Shown here: piece by piece, positions 19,913-28,000 of the stretch
Position numbering within the stretch: the stretch's first letter is position 1
How the letters are laid out: each line of letters starts with the position of its first letter
Assembly: GCA_017629835.1 (NCBI GenBank)
Contig: JAGBWK010000054.1
Location: forward strand, 1-56,976
Reading direction: 5' to 3'
Length of the DNA stretch: 56,976 bases
From: Muribaculaceae bacterium
GTDB taxonomy: Bacteria > Bacteroidota > Bacteroidia > Bacteroidales > Muribaculaceae
Translations under genes and position numbers: made by a program
Notes under the pieces: model-generated
Seen by the model: the letters and a program-made list of their open reading frames with translations, nothing else
Databases searched by the model: none
Told to the model about the DNA's origin: nothing

Positions 19913-20030
19913 TGCAAATGTAAATTTTCGTGAAATTTTAAGTCCTATTTGGATACTATTTTCCTACTCGTAGGCTTAGTCTTTGCGCCTTTGTACTCGT
20001 TTGATTTTCTGCATGTTATAGCGCAGACAG

Positions 20031-20786
20031 CTACGGTTTGCGAGCTGTATAGATTGTGCACGTACCAAAGGTCAGTCGTCGATAGCTTGCATCGGCAAAA
20101 CCAGCCGACTCCATTAGTGCTGTCATCTCCTCTCGTTGAGCCACTGCCGCAATGCTTTCGGGCAAGTAGCTATAGGCTCTAACGTCGTGGGAAACTAACC
20201 TTCCGACGAGCGGAATTATATGCCGCGTGTAGAAGTTGTAAAACGGTCGGACAATCTTCGAGGTAGGCGTCGACAATTCGATTACCATTATCGTTCCGCC
20301 GGGACGCAAAACTCGCGCCATTTCGCGGTATCCGTCGGCCAATCGCTCGAAATTTCTCACCCCATACGCCACTGTCACCGCATCGAATTCGTTGTCGGCA
20401 AATGGCAACTGAAGACAGTCGGCTTGCTGCAATTTTATGCGCTCAGCTAAGCCCGCTTTAGCAACCTTCTGTCGACCTATCTTTATCATATTTTCCGATA
20501 AGTCGATGCCCACTACCGTTGAGTGTGGGAGCTTGGTAGCCAACGAGATAGCCACATCGCCTGTGCCAGTAGCCACGTCGAGCAATCGAGGGCTTGACTC
20601 CACTCCACAAACTCCTTCAACCACCGCCTTTATGCCCTTGGCAAGCCAATGGCGATGAATGCCAAAACTCATCGCCTTGTTCATAAAATCGTAGGCTGGA
20701 GCTATGGAGTCGAACATGTCGCGCACCTGCTCTGTCTTCGGGCGGTCAGCGTCGTAGGGATTTATTTTTTCCGCACCGCTTTTCAT
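20031..20786 (-). CDS. menG: Demethylmenaquinone methyltransferase MenG/UbiE
   Basis: The 251-residue class I SAM methyltransferase has the UbiE-family start (VRDMFDSIAPAYDFMNKAMSFGIHRHW), motif I LLDVATGTGDVAI, GIDLSENMIKIG, and the C-terminal GVRNFERL and PGGTIMVIELSTP signatures. It carries out the C-methylation that ends menaquinone synthesis, the respiratory quinone of Bacteroidota. It follows purC by 33 bp and is the last gene of the phoH-purC-menG unit. Confidence 0.95.
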   Translation of the reverse strand: MKSGAEKINPYDADRPKTEQVRDMFDSIAPAYDFMNKAMSFGIHRHWLAKGIKAVVEGVCGVESSPRLLDVATGTGDVAISLATKLPHSTVVGIDLSENMIKIGRQKVAKAGLAERIKLQQADCLQLPFADNEFDAVTVAYGVRNFERLADGYREMARVLRPGGTIMVIELSTPTSKIVRPFYNFYTRHIIPLVGRLVSHDVRAYSYLPESIAAVAQREEMTALMESAGFADASYRRLTFGTCTIYTARKP

Positions 20787-20819
20787 CTCTGATGTTCGGA
20801 TTTTTGCTGTTTCGAAGCC

Positions 20820-21770
20820 TCAGCCTTTGAGCGATTCGAGGCAAGCAAGCACGTTGCGCTCAATGCGAGCGTTCAAGTCGCTATCGTCAGCTTTTTCAAA
20901 CTTACGACCTGTCACATGCTCATAGAGTTCAACGTAGCGGTCGGTAACTTCTTGACAGAATTCATCGGTCATTTCAGGCACTAGCTGACCCTCTTTACCC
21001 ATAAATCCATTATCGATAAGCCACTGACGTACAAACTCTTTCGAGAGTTGACGCTGTGCTTCACCCTTTTCGAATCTTTCCTGATAACCGTCGGCGTAGA
21101 AATAGCGTGATGAGTCGGGAGTATGAATTTCGTCGATAAGGATTACTTTGCCGTCGCGTTTGCCGAATTCATATTTTGTATCAACGAGGATAAGGCCCTT
21201 TGCAGCAGCCATTTCAGTGCCACGAGCAAACAGAGCACGAGTGTAGCGTTCCATTACTTCGTAATCCTCTTCCGACACCAATCCTTGAGCTATGATTTCT
21301 TCGCGAGAGATGTTTTCGTCGTGACCAGCATCAGCCTTTGTGGTTGGAGTGATGATAGGCTCAGGGAAGCGTTCATTTTCACGCATTCCTTCGGGGAGTT
21401 TCACGCCGCAAAGTTCACGACAACCAGCCTGATATTCACGCCATGCCGAGCCTGTCAAATAGCCGCGTATAATCATTTCTACTCTGAAGCCTTCACACTT
21501 GTAGCCTACAGTCACCATAGGGTCGGGGGTAGCAAGGCGCCAGTTAGGCACTATATCAGCTGTTGACTCAAGGAAGTAAGTTGCTATCTGATTGAGCACT
21601 TGTCCTTTATAGGGAATGCCTTTAGGAAGAATTACGTCGAACGCCGAGATGCGATCTGATGCAATCATCACCATTAAGTCGTCATTGATAGTGTAGACAT
21701 CTCGCACCTTTCCGTGATAAACGGCTGTCTGTGCAGGGAAATTAAATTCGGTTGAAAGCAGAGTTTCCAT
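20820..21770 (-). CDS. purC: Phosphoribosylaminoimidazole-succinocarboxamide synthase PurC
   Basis: The 316-residue SAICAR synthetase joins CAIR and aspartate in purine synthesis. Visible signatures are GKVRDVY (about 20-26), [38 protein letters not shown], and [11 protein letters not shown] with [13 protein letters not shown]. The length is that of the longer PurC form without a PurE fusion. It lies 22 bp from the phoH stop. Confidence 0.96.
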   Translation of the reverse strand: METLLSTEFNFPAQTAVYHGKVRDVYTINDDLMVMIASDRISAFDVILPKGIPYKGQVLNQIATYFLESTADIVPNWRLATPDPMVTVGYKCEGFRVEMIIRGYLTGSAWREYQAGCRELCGVKLPEGMRENERFPEPIITPTTKADAGHDENISREEIIAQGLVSEEDYEVMERYTRALFARGTEMAAAKGLILVDTKYEFGKRDGKVILIDEIHTPDSSRYFYADGYQERFEKGEAQRQLSKEFVRQWLIDNGFMGKEGQLVPEMTDEFCQEVTDRYVELYEHVTGRKFEKADDSDLNARIERNVLACLESLKG

Positions 21771-21792
21771 TATGATTTATGAATTGTTTATG

Positions 21793-22800
21793 TTATTGAT
21801 TTACTACGTTTTGAATCTCTTCGGCAGCTTGAAGTTCCGTTTTTTGCGCTGCGGCTACAGCTCGCGATTCGTCATATTTTTCGTAAGCCTCAACTATGCG
21901 CTGCACCAAATGATGACGCACAATATCTTTTTTGCCAAATTCCACAACTCCAATGCCCTCTACGCCTTTAAGTATCTTCAGCGCTTGCACCAATCCCGAA
22001 GTTACCGAACGCGGAAGGTCGATTTGCGACGTGTCGCCCGTCACAATCATCTTCGCATTCATACCCAAGCGGGTGAGGAACATTTTTATCTGATGTGTTG
22101 TGGTGTTCTGTGCTTCGTCGAGCACTATTATAGCATCGTTGAGCGTGCGGCCGCGCATAAATGCCAATGGCGCAATTTGTATCACCTTCGACTCCATATA
22201 CTCCTTCAACTTTACCGCTGGAATCATATCCTCCAACGCATCGTAGAGTGGTTGCAGATATGGATCAATTTTATCCTTCATGTCGCCAGGCAGAAAGCCA
22301 AGCTTTTCGCCAGCCTCAACAGCTGGGCGCGAAAGTATTATCTTCTTGATTTCGCGATTTTTAAGCGCTCTGACAGCCAACGCTATTGCTACATAGGTTT
22401 TACCTGTACCTGCTGGACCAAGCGCAAACGTAAGGTCATTTTTCGTGAACGTCTCCACCAACTTCTGCTGATTAGGCGTGCGACCCGATATTGGCTTGCC
22501 ATTCACACCATAGATTATCACATCGTCGCGCTTCAACTCTGCTGGCTGCTGACCCTTTATGATGTCGAGAATCACATCATCGGTCAACTTATTGTATTTC
22601 TCACAATATGCCTCAAGCTCCTTGATTTTACGCTCAAACTCCGACGTTTCAAAGTCATCGCCAATCACCTTGATTACCGAACCACGTGCTGCAAGCCGCA
22701 ACTTCGGAAACAAGTTCTTGATAAGCTGCATATTGGAATTGTTGACACCGTAGAAACTTACGGGGTCGACCGAGTCGATGATAATTGTTCTTTCAATCAT
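21793..22800 (-). CDS. phoH: PhoH-like ATPase
   Basis: The 335-residue protein has an N-terminal KH-like region (about 30-80, VIKVIGDDFETSEFERKI). A PhoH P-loop NTPase follows: Walker A LGPAGTGKTYVA (about 126-137), Walker B IIVLDEAQNTT and sensor VTGDTSQIDLP. PhoH proteins are RNA-linked ATPases, associated in some bacteria with YbeY and rRNA maturation; the exact role here is unknown. It is the first gene of the phoH-purC-menG unit, with a leader of about 240 nt holding AT-rich repeats. Confidence 0.93.
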   Translation of the reverse strand: MIERTIIIDSVDPVSFYGVNNSNMQLIKNLFPKLRLAARGSVIKVIGDDFETSEFERKIKELEAYCEKYNKLTDDVILDIIKGQQPAELKRDDVIIYGVNGKPISGRTPNQQKLVETFTKNDLTFALGPAGTGKTYVAIALAVRALKNREIKKIILSRPAVEAGEKLGFLPGDMKDKIDPYLQPLYDALEDMIPAVKLKEYMESKVIQIAPLAFMRGRTLNDAIIVLDEAQNTTTHQIKMFLTRLGMNAKMIVTGDTSQIDLPRSVTSGLVQALKILKGVEGIGVVEFGKKDIVRHHLVQRIVEAYEKYDESRAVAAAQKTELQAAEEIQNVVNQ

Positions 22801-22880
22801 ACTTTGTTCATTTCATTACAACAATTCAGGTTGTTGCTTAGGCTCAACTATCGCACTACTATATGTTCAAATTATAATCT

Positions 22881-22970
22881 GCCTTATATATAATAATGTA
22901 CTACTATAGTGGCCTATATATATTAATGTACTACCTTTTGCGGCGTGCTTATATATATAATAATGTGTAT
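22881..22970 (-). repeat. Three degenerate AT-rich direct repeats in the phoH leader
   Basis: Units of about 23-24 bp at 22881-22904, 22912-22934 and 22947-22970 share the pattern GCyTATATATAwTAATGTACTAC (the third diverges after TAATGT). They are separated by 7 and 12 bp. All lie downstream of the predicted phoH promoter, so they would be transcribed as part of the leader. The units are imperfect and few, so this is not a CRISPR array. Confidence 0.7.
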
Positions 22971-23045
22971 CGAGCGCTTACCGCTATCCACTCGCATCTA
23001 ACTCTAATAGTTGATTCTTGCTTCAAGCCTTAATCGTTGTTTCTG

Positions 23046-23077
23046 CAAAGTTAAGAAAAACTCTCGAATATCCGAAC
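23046..23077 (-). promoter_or_regulatory. Promoter of the phoH-purC-menG unit
   Basis: On the minus strand, 23053-23046 reads TAACTTTG followed by C, a perfect Bacteroidota -7 element. GTTCG, a weak -33 match, lies 20 nt upstream at 23077-23073. The predicted transcript starts near 23039 and has a leader of about 240 nt. Confidence 0.7.
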
Positions 23078-23114
23078 GTTCCCCACCGATTAGTGCAACC
23101 TCACTCTTCAGCGC

Positions 23115-23145
23115 TTGGCAGTTTGAAAAAAAATTCATAACTTAG
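23115..23145 (+). promoter_or_regulatory. Promoter of the peptide transporter gene
   Basis: TAACTTAG at 23138-23145 (one mismatch from TAnnTTTG) is preceded by TTGG at 23115-23118, about 20 nt upstream. The implied leader is about 80 nt. Confidence 0.5.
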
Positions 23146-23155
23146 CGAAACTTAT

Positions 23156-23184
23156 GCAGGCAACCGCAACGGGCTTCTGCCTGC
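23156..23184 (+). promoter_or_regulatory. 5'-leader hairpin of the peptide transporter mRNA
   Basis: GCAGGCA (23156-23162) pairs with TGCCTGC (23178-23184) around a 15-nt loop, within a few nucleotides of the predicted transcription start. No U-run follows. It may protect the 5' end; its function is not known. Confidence 0.4.
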
Positions 23185-23233
23185 CGCCAACTAAGTCTAA
23201 CCAATAAAAAACTAATCAAAAACAATAATCTAT

Positions 23234-24901
23234 ATGGAATTCTTAGCTAACCTCTGGGCTAACAACCGCCCCGTATTTATGCTCATTGCTATTGCGGTGG
23301 TTGTGATTCCCTTCCTCGTCTACTATGTTATAGACGCCCTCAAGAACCACCCTAAAGGACTTATTCCTGCTGCTATCGCCAACATGGGCGAACGTTTCGG
23401 CTACTACATCATGAACGCCGTTCTCCTGCTGTTCCTCGCATCGAAATTCGGTATCTCCGACGACGCTGCCGGGTGGATTTATTCAATATTCTATTTCTCA
23501 ATCTACGTGCTCAGCCTTCCTGGCGGTATCATTGCCGACAAACTCCAAAACTACAAAGGCACAATCATTGCCGGTTTGGTAGTTATGGCTATGGGCTACG
23601 CTGCACTTTCAGTGCCCGTATTTGGCGGCAGATCTGGCAACCTACCCTCCTGGACACTCGTATTCACATGCGCTGCCCTTCTGTTTATCGCAATTGGTAA
23701 CGGTCTGTTCAAAGGCAACCTTCAAGCTATCGTTGGTCAGCTCTACGACAACTTCGAAACTGAAGCCGCAAAGAAAGGCCCCGAAGCATTGGCTAAAGCT
23801 AAATCTCGTCGCGACAGCGGTTTCCAGATTTTCTACGTGTTCATCAACATCGGTGGCGTTATCGCTCCTTTCGTTGCACCAATTCTCCGCTCGGCATACC
23901 TTAAATTAAGCAATTTTATCTACAATGCCGACCTCCCACGTCTTTGCCACCAATTCCTCAAAGGCAATGCATCTGAAACCGACCTTGCAAACCTCCAAAC
24001 TCTTGCTAACGAGGCTACTATCGGCGACGCTCCTGTTGCCGACCTCGCTACTTTCAGCACACAATATCTCGAAGTATTCAACACTGGCGTTCACTATTCT
24101 TTTGTGGCTTCAGTAGTAGCAATGCTCATCTCGCTTTTCGTATTCGTTGCTGTTAAGAATCGCCTTCCCAACCCCGTTAAGAAAGTTAAGGAAGTGGTTG
24201 TCGACGCTAAAGAAAAATTTGCCGACGCTAAGGAAATTCGTCAACGCATGTACGCTCTCTACGCAGTGCTCGGCGTTGCAGTATTCTTCTGGTTCTCTTT
24301 CCACCAAAATGGTCAGTCGTTGTCGGTATTCGCTCGCGACTTCGTCAACACCAACGCCATTCCTCCAGAAATCTGGCAGTGCATCAACCCATTCTTCGTA
24401 ATCGTACTCACTCCCATTATTATGCTCATCTTCTCGTTGTTTGTCAAAGCTGGCAAAAACGTTTCTACACCTAAGAAGATTGCCGTCGGTATGCTTATTA
24501 CAGCGCTTGCCTACGTATTCTTAATGGGCATCTCTGTAATCAACAACTTCCCCTCAGGCGAAGAATTCAAAGGCTTGACCGACGCTGTTAAGCAAGCTAT
24601 GAAGGTTGGACCATGGGTACTTATCGTCACCTACTTCTTCCTCACAGTTGCTGAGCTATTCATCTCACCTCTCGGACTCTCATTCGTTTCAAAGATTGCA
24701 CCTCAGCACTTGCAAGGTATCTGCCAAGGCCTTTGGCTCACAGCCACCGCTATTGGCAATCTCTTCATCGCATTGGGCGTTACAATGCTCAACAGCTTCC
24801 CCGACCAATGGATGTGCTGGGCTGTGTTTGCCGCATTCTGCCTCGCATCAATGGGCGTTATGTTCGGTATGCTTCGCTGGCTCGAACGCGTCACCAAATA
24901 A
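23234..24901 (+). CDS. POT-family (PTR2) proton-coupled peptide transporter
   Basis: The 555-residue major-facilitator protein has 12-14 predicted membrane helices. The POT signature MGERFGYYIMNAVLLLFL (about 51-68) corresponds to the ExxERFxYY proton-coupling motif, here reduced to GERFGYY. FWFSFHQNGQSLSVFA and the late segment TVAELFISPLGLSFVSKIAPQHLQG are also typical of POT carriers. It should import di- and tripeptides with protons. Long helical inserts are rich in Lys/Ala/Glu (about 300-335). Codon choice is strongly biased, suggesting high expression. It is monocistronic with its own promoter and a strong terminator. Confidence 0.92.
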   Translation: MEFLANLWANNRPVFMLIAIAVVVIPFLVYYVIDALKNHPKGLIPAAIANMGERFGYYIMNAVLLLFLASKFGISDDAAGWIYSIFYFSIYVLSLPGGIIADKLQNYKGTIIAGLVVMAMGYAALSVPVFGGRSGNLPSWTLVFTCAALLFIAIGNGLFKGNLQAIVGQLYDNFETEAAKKGPEALAKAKSRRDSGFQIFYVFINIGGVIAPFVAPILRSAYLKLSNFIYNADLPRLCHQFLKGNASETDLANLQTLANEATIGDAPVADLATFSTQYLEVFNTGVHYSFVASVVAMLISLFVFVAVKNRLPNPVKKVKEVVVDAKEKFADAKEIRQRMYALYAVLGVAVFFWFSFHQNGQSLSVFARDFVNTNAIPPEIWQCINPFFVIVLTPIIMLIFSLFVKAGKNVSTPKKIAVGMLITALAYVFLMGISVINNFPSGEEFKGLTDAVKQAMKVGPWVLIVTYFFLTVAELFISPLGLSFVSKIAPQHLQGICQGLWLTATAIGNLFIALGVTMLNSFPDQWMCWAVFAAFCLASMGVMFGMLRWLERVTK

Positions 24902-24990
24902 TTCCTTTCGGAATACAAAACCGAGATAGGACCTATCTCTGAACTCGATTCTATCGCTAAATTGAAATAGCCGCCTTGCGGCAAAAACTT

Positions 24991-25027
24991 AGGAGCTGCG
25001 CCAACCGACGCAGCTCCTCTTTATTTT
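24991..25027. terminator. Bidirectional terminator between the peptide transporter and pectin esterase genes
   Basis: A perfect 10-bp stem (AGGAGCTGCG at 24991-25000, CGCAGCTCCT at 25009-25018) has an 8-nt loop. CTTTATTTT follows on the plus strand. In the opposite direction the stem is followed by AAGTTTTTG. The two genes converge here. Confidence 0.85.
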
Positions 25028-25097
25028 GCTGCCCTCGCAAGGGCTAAGGATTATCAAATGGGCTTAACAACCCACATATATGCTTAGGATTTTGCCA

Positions 25098-28000
25098 TTA
25101 GAGCACTTCTTTGCTTGCTTTGCCACCGCGGACCACGATGTAGATACCCGACTGTGGGTTAGCCACGCGCACACCCTGCAAGTTGTAGTATTCGGGTGTA
25201 ACATTGTCGGCAACGATTGACTCAACAAGCGATGAGCCTGGCACTACGCAAGCCTTGCTCAATGCACCAAATTCGCTGGCTGCCTGAACACTGTATTCAT
25301 GAGCCTTGCCGTCGGTAAGCATATCGTAAGATGTTTCGGTAGTGAAGCCAGCCACTTTGCCGTCAATTGTCACCACGTAGCAGATAGCATAAGGCACCGC
25401 TTCCCAGCTGATAACATCATTTTCAGCCTTCGCTACAGGGGCTGCACAAGGTTCAGCAATAAGCGCTGGATCCCAGTTGTCGTCGCCTGAACATACGTTG
25501 TCAACGGTGTATTCAGCAGCCTCTTCGGGTGTCAGATAGTTCTTAGCTGTGCCGTAAACCTTTTCGCCATTATCATCTACATAATAATATGTGTCGCGGC
25601 GCATTGAGAGGTCAACGGGATTGCCGTCGCCGTCAACAGTGTTGTAATCAGCCCAGATTCTGGGAAGACCGCCCATTGTTTCATACCAACCAGTTGCGGG
25701 GATAGTGACCTCGGCGCGAGTGTTGATAAACACTGTCAAGGGGAAGTCGTGCCATGGGCGACCTAACCAAACTGATGTTTCTGAGGGAACACCGGGAGCT
25801 GTAATGGTGTTGTTGAGGAACACGTAGCCCCACTTCGTTTCGACTGCGTGGCGAGGAGCTACGATGTAGCCACCCGATTTGCGCACGATGTTGATGACAG
25901 AATTTTCAACGAAAACATTACCACTATTGTAGATAAAGTCAACAGCACCTTCAATCCACGAATTAGTCACATAGTGACGGTAGTTTGACTCCGATGTCGT
26001 AATCCAAGTATCCTGATATGATATCATCTTCACATTGTTGAACGCGATGCGGTCACCCTTAGTGTTGAGTGCAAGTGCCTGAGGACCATCTTTTTTGTCG
26101 CGACCATATTCGTTTTCGAAGCTGATACCTTCGAAATAGAGGTCGTTAGCGCGAGCCACTACGGTTGCACCTGCGTCGACATGGACTGCATTGTCGCCAC
26201 CACAAAGAAGGTCGTCGCAGATGCGCACCTTTTCGCGGTCTTGACCGATAAAGTGGATAAATGGCTTGCTTGCTGGGATTTCAACATGCTCTTTGTAGTA
26301 GCCCTCTTTGATAAACACGAGCCAAGGCTTAACGCGGTTGGCTGGAGCGGCATCAATCGCTGCTTGTACTGTAGTGTAGTCGCCTGAGCCGTCTTGAGCT
26401 ACGATTGCGTCAAACAATCGAGCTTCGGGCTGCACGCGCTCCATTGTTGTAAATGTGAAAGTTACACCTTCAAATGCATTGCCGTTGCAGTCGGTAATAG
26501 CGCCTGCGGGCAGAGCAAATGTGTATGAGGTATTGTAGTCGAGGCCAGAATATTTGAACGAAGCTGTTTTGCCAGTCACGCTACCTGCGATAGCTTCACC
26601 ATTGAGCGTAGCTGCGTCGTTGGCAAGCACAATCTTTTCGTCGAATGTGAGTACCACTTGACCTGTTGCTGATGCACCTGTCGATTGGTTGGCAGGAATA
26701 GTTGAGAGGAGCACAGGAGCCAATGCGTCGGATGCGCTGTCGGGGTCGGCGAGCACAAATATCTCAGCCACAGAGAAGCCGTCGGTCGATTCAACGGTCG
26801 ATGTCTCCCAGTTGGCGCCAGTGAATCCCGATGTAGTGTCGGGCATAAAGCGAACATACACGCGAGTCTGGTTGTTGGCTTCGGCTGGCAATGTGTTCTC
26901 GCCCTCAGTCCAACCACGGTTGGGCAGCGAGTATTCAGCAAATTTGGTGTAGCTAACGCCGTCAACTGAATATTCTACATCGTATTTCACATACGACACG
27001 AAGTCGTTGCCAAGCAATGCTGATAGACGCAAATTGCTGTATCCTACCGACGAAAAGCTGATTTCAAAGTAAAATCCGTCCTTGATTGGACGCCACACGC
27101 GTGCGCAGTAGTGTCCGCGTTGCTGACCTTTCTCTACTCCACCTGCAAGCCATGTCGATGTAGCTCCGGCAGCATTGCGAAGCGACAGCAGGCCGGCATT
27201 TTCAGAGTCGGCACAAAAGTCGGCAGCGCGCTGCGACTTTGGCTCGTCGTAGTAGAGGTCCCAGCCCACGATATAGTCGTCGGCAGAGTAAGTAGCCTTC
27301 AATTCAGTGTCGGCAGTGACTGTAAGGTCGCGAACAGCCGATGTTGAGTTGTCTTCCCAGCTCACGAACGAGATGATGCGATTGTTGGTTGCGGTGAGAC
27401 GCACCTGTGTGCCCTCCTCGTAGTGATGAACGCCATTTATCACGTTACCAGCCGGCTCAAACTGCACCATATAGTCGTTTGCACCACCCTCAACGGCCAC
27501 GTTAAGAGCGTAAACATTGTTTTTGGTATAAGTAGCATACAGCTCTGTGTTGGCCATGAGTGGGAATGTGTAGGGATTTTCAGTAGAAACTTCATTGCCT
27601 GCTGCATCCACCCACGCTGCAAAGTGGTAGCCAAAGTTTTCCGAAGCAGTGAGGGTCACCTCAGTGCCTTCGTCGAAATTATCGCCTGTAGGACTGATAG
27701 TCACTGTGCCAGCAGCCGCATCCTGTGGTGCAGCTGAAATAGTGTACACTGGCACCTCCTGTGGGTTACCGACAAATTGACCTGTGATAACCACGTTGCT
27801 CAGGCCGAGATGCTTGTTGGCTGCGAGGTTATATATATAGATGTATATGTCGAGTTTGTCGCCAGGATTCACCGAGCTGAGCGAATATTCGAAGTCGGTG
27901 TGAAATGGGTCGACGTTGTTACGGGCAGGGTCAACGCCAGTTGCAATATTTGTTTCAACGCCATTACGCACTGCCACAACGTCGAACGTACCGCCACTCG

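Larger units (their letters stand above)
19626..20030. other. 405-bp intergenic leader between menG and rsmH
   Basis: No convincing gene is seen; in particular no mraZ reading frame. The stretch is AT-rich. It contains the rsmH promoter candidate, a small CACTC-TTTA-GAGTG hairpin in the leader (19730-19743), and a longer inverted repeat that probably ends the menG transcript (19879-19912). Confidence 0.6.
22801..23233. other. 433-bp divergent intergenic region between phoH and the peptide transporter
   Basis: No gene is supported. The region holds three degenerate AT-rich repeats in the phoH leader, the phoH promoter, and the promoter and 5' hairpin of the transporter, each listed separately. 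Confidence 0.7.

Noticed and set aside
21772..22893. 373-codon plus-strand reading frame opposite phoH
   Set aside because: It is antisense to a clear PhoH gene, its product is rich in Cys, His, Tyr and Arg without any domain, and it runs into the AT-rich repeats. It mirrors phoH codon bias.
22881..22970. CRISPR array
   Set aside because: Only three imperfect AT-rich units with 7- and 12-bp spacers; no cas genes nearby.
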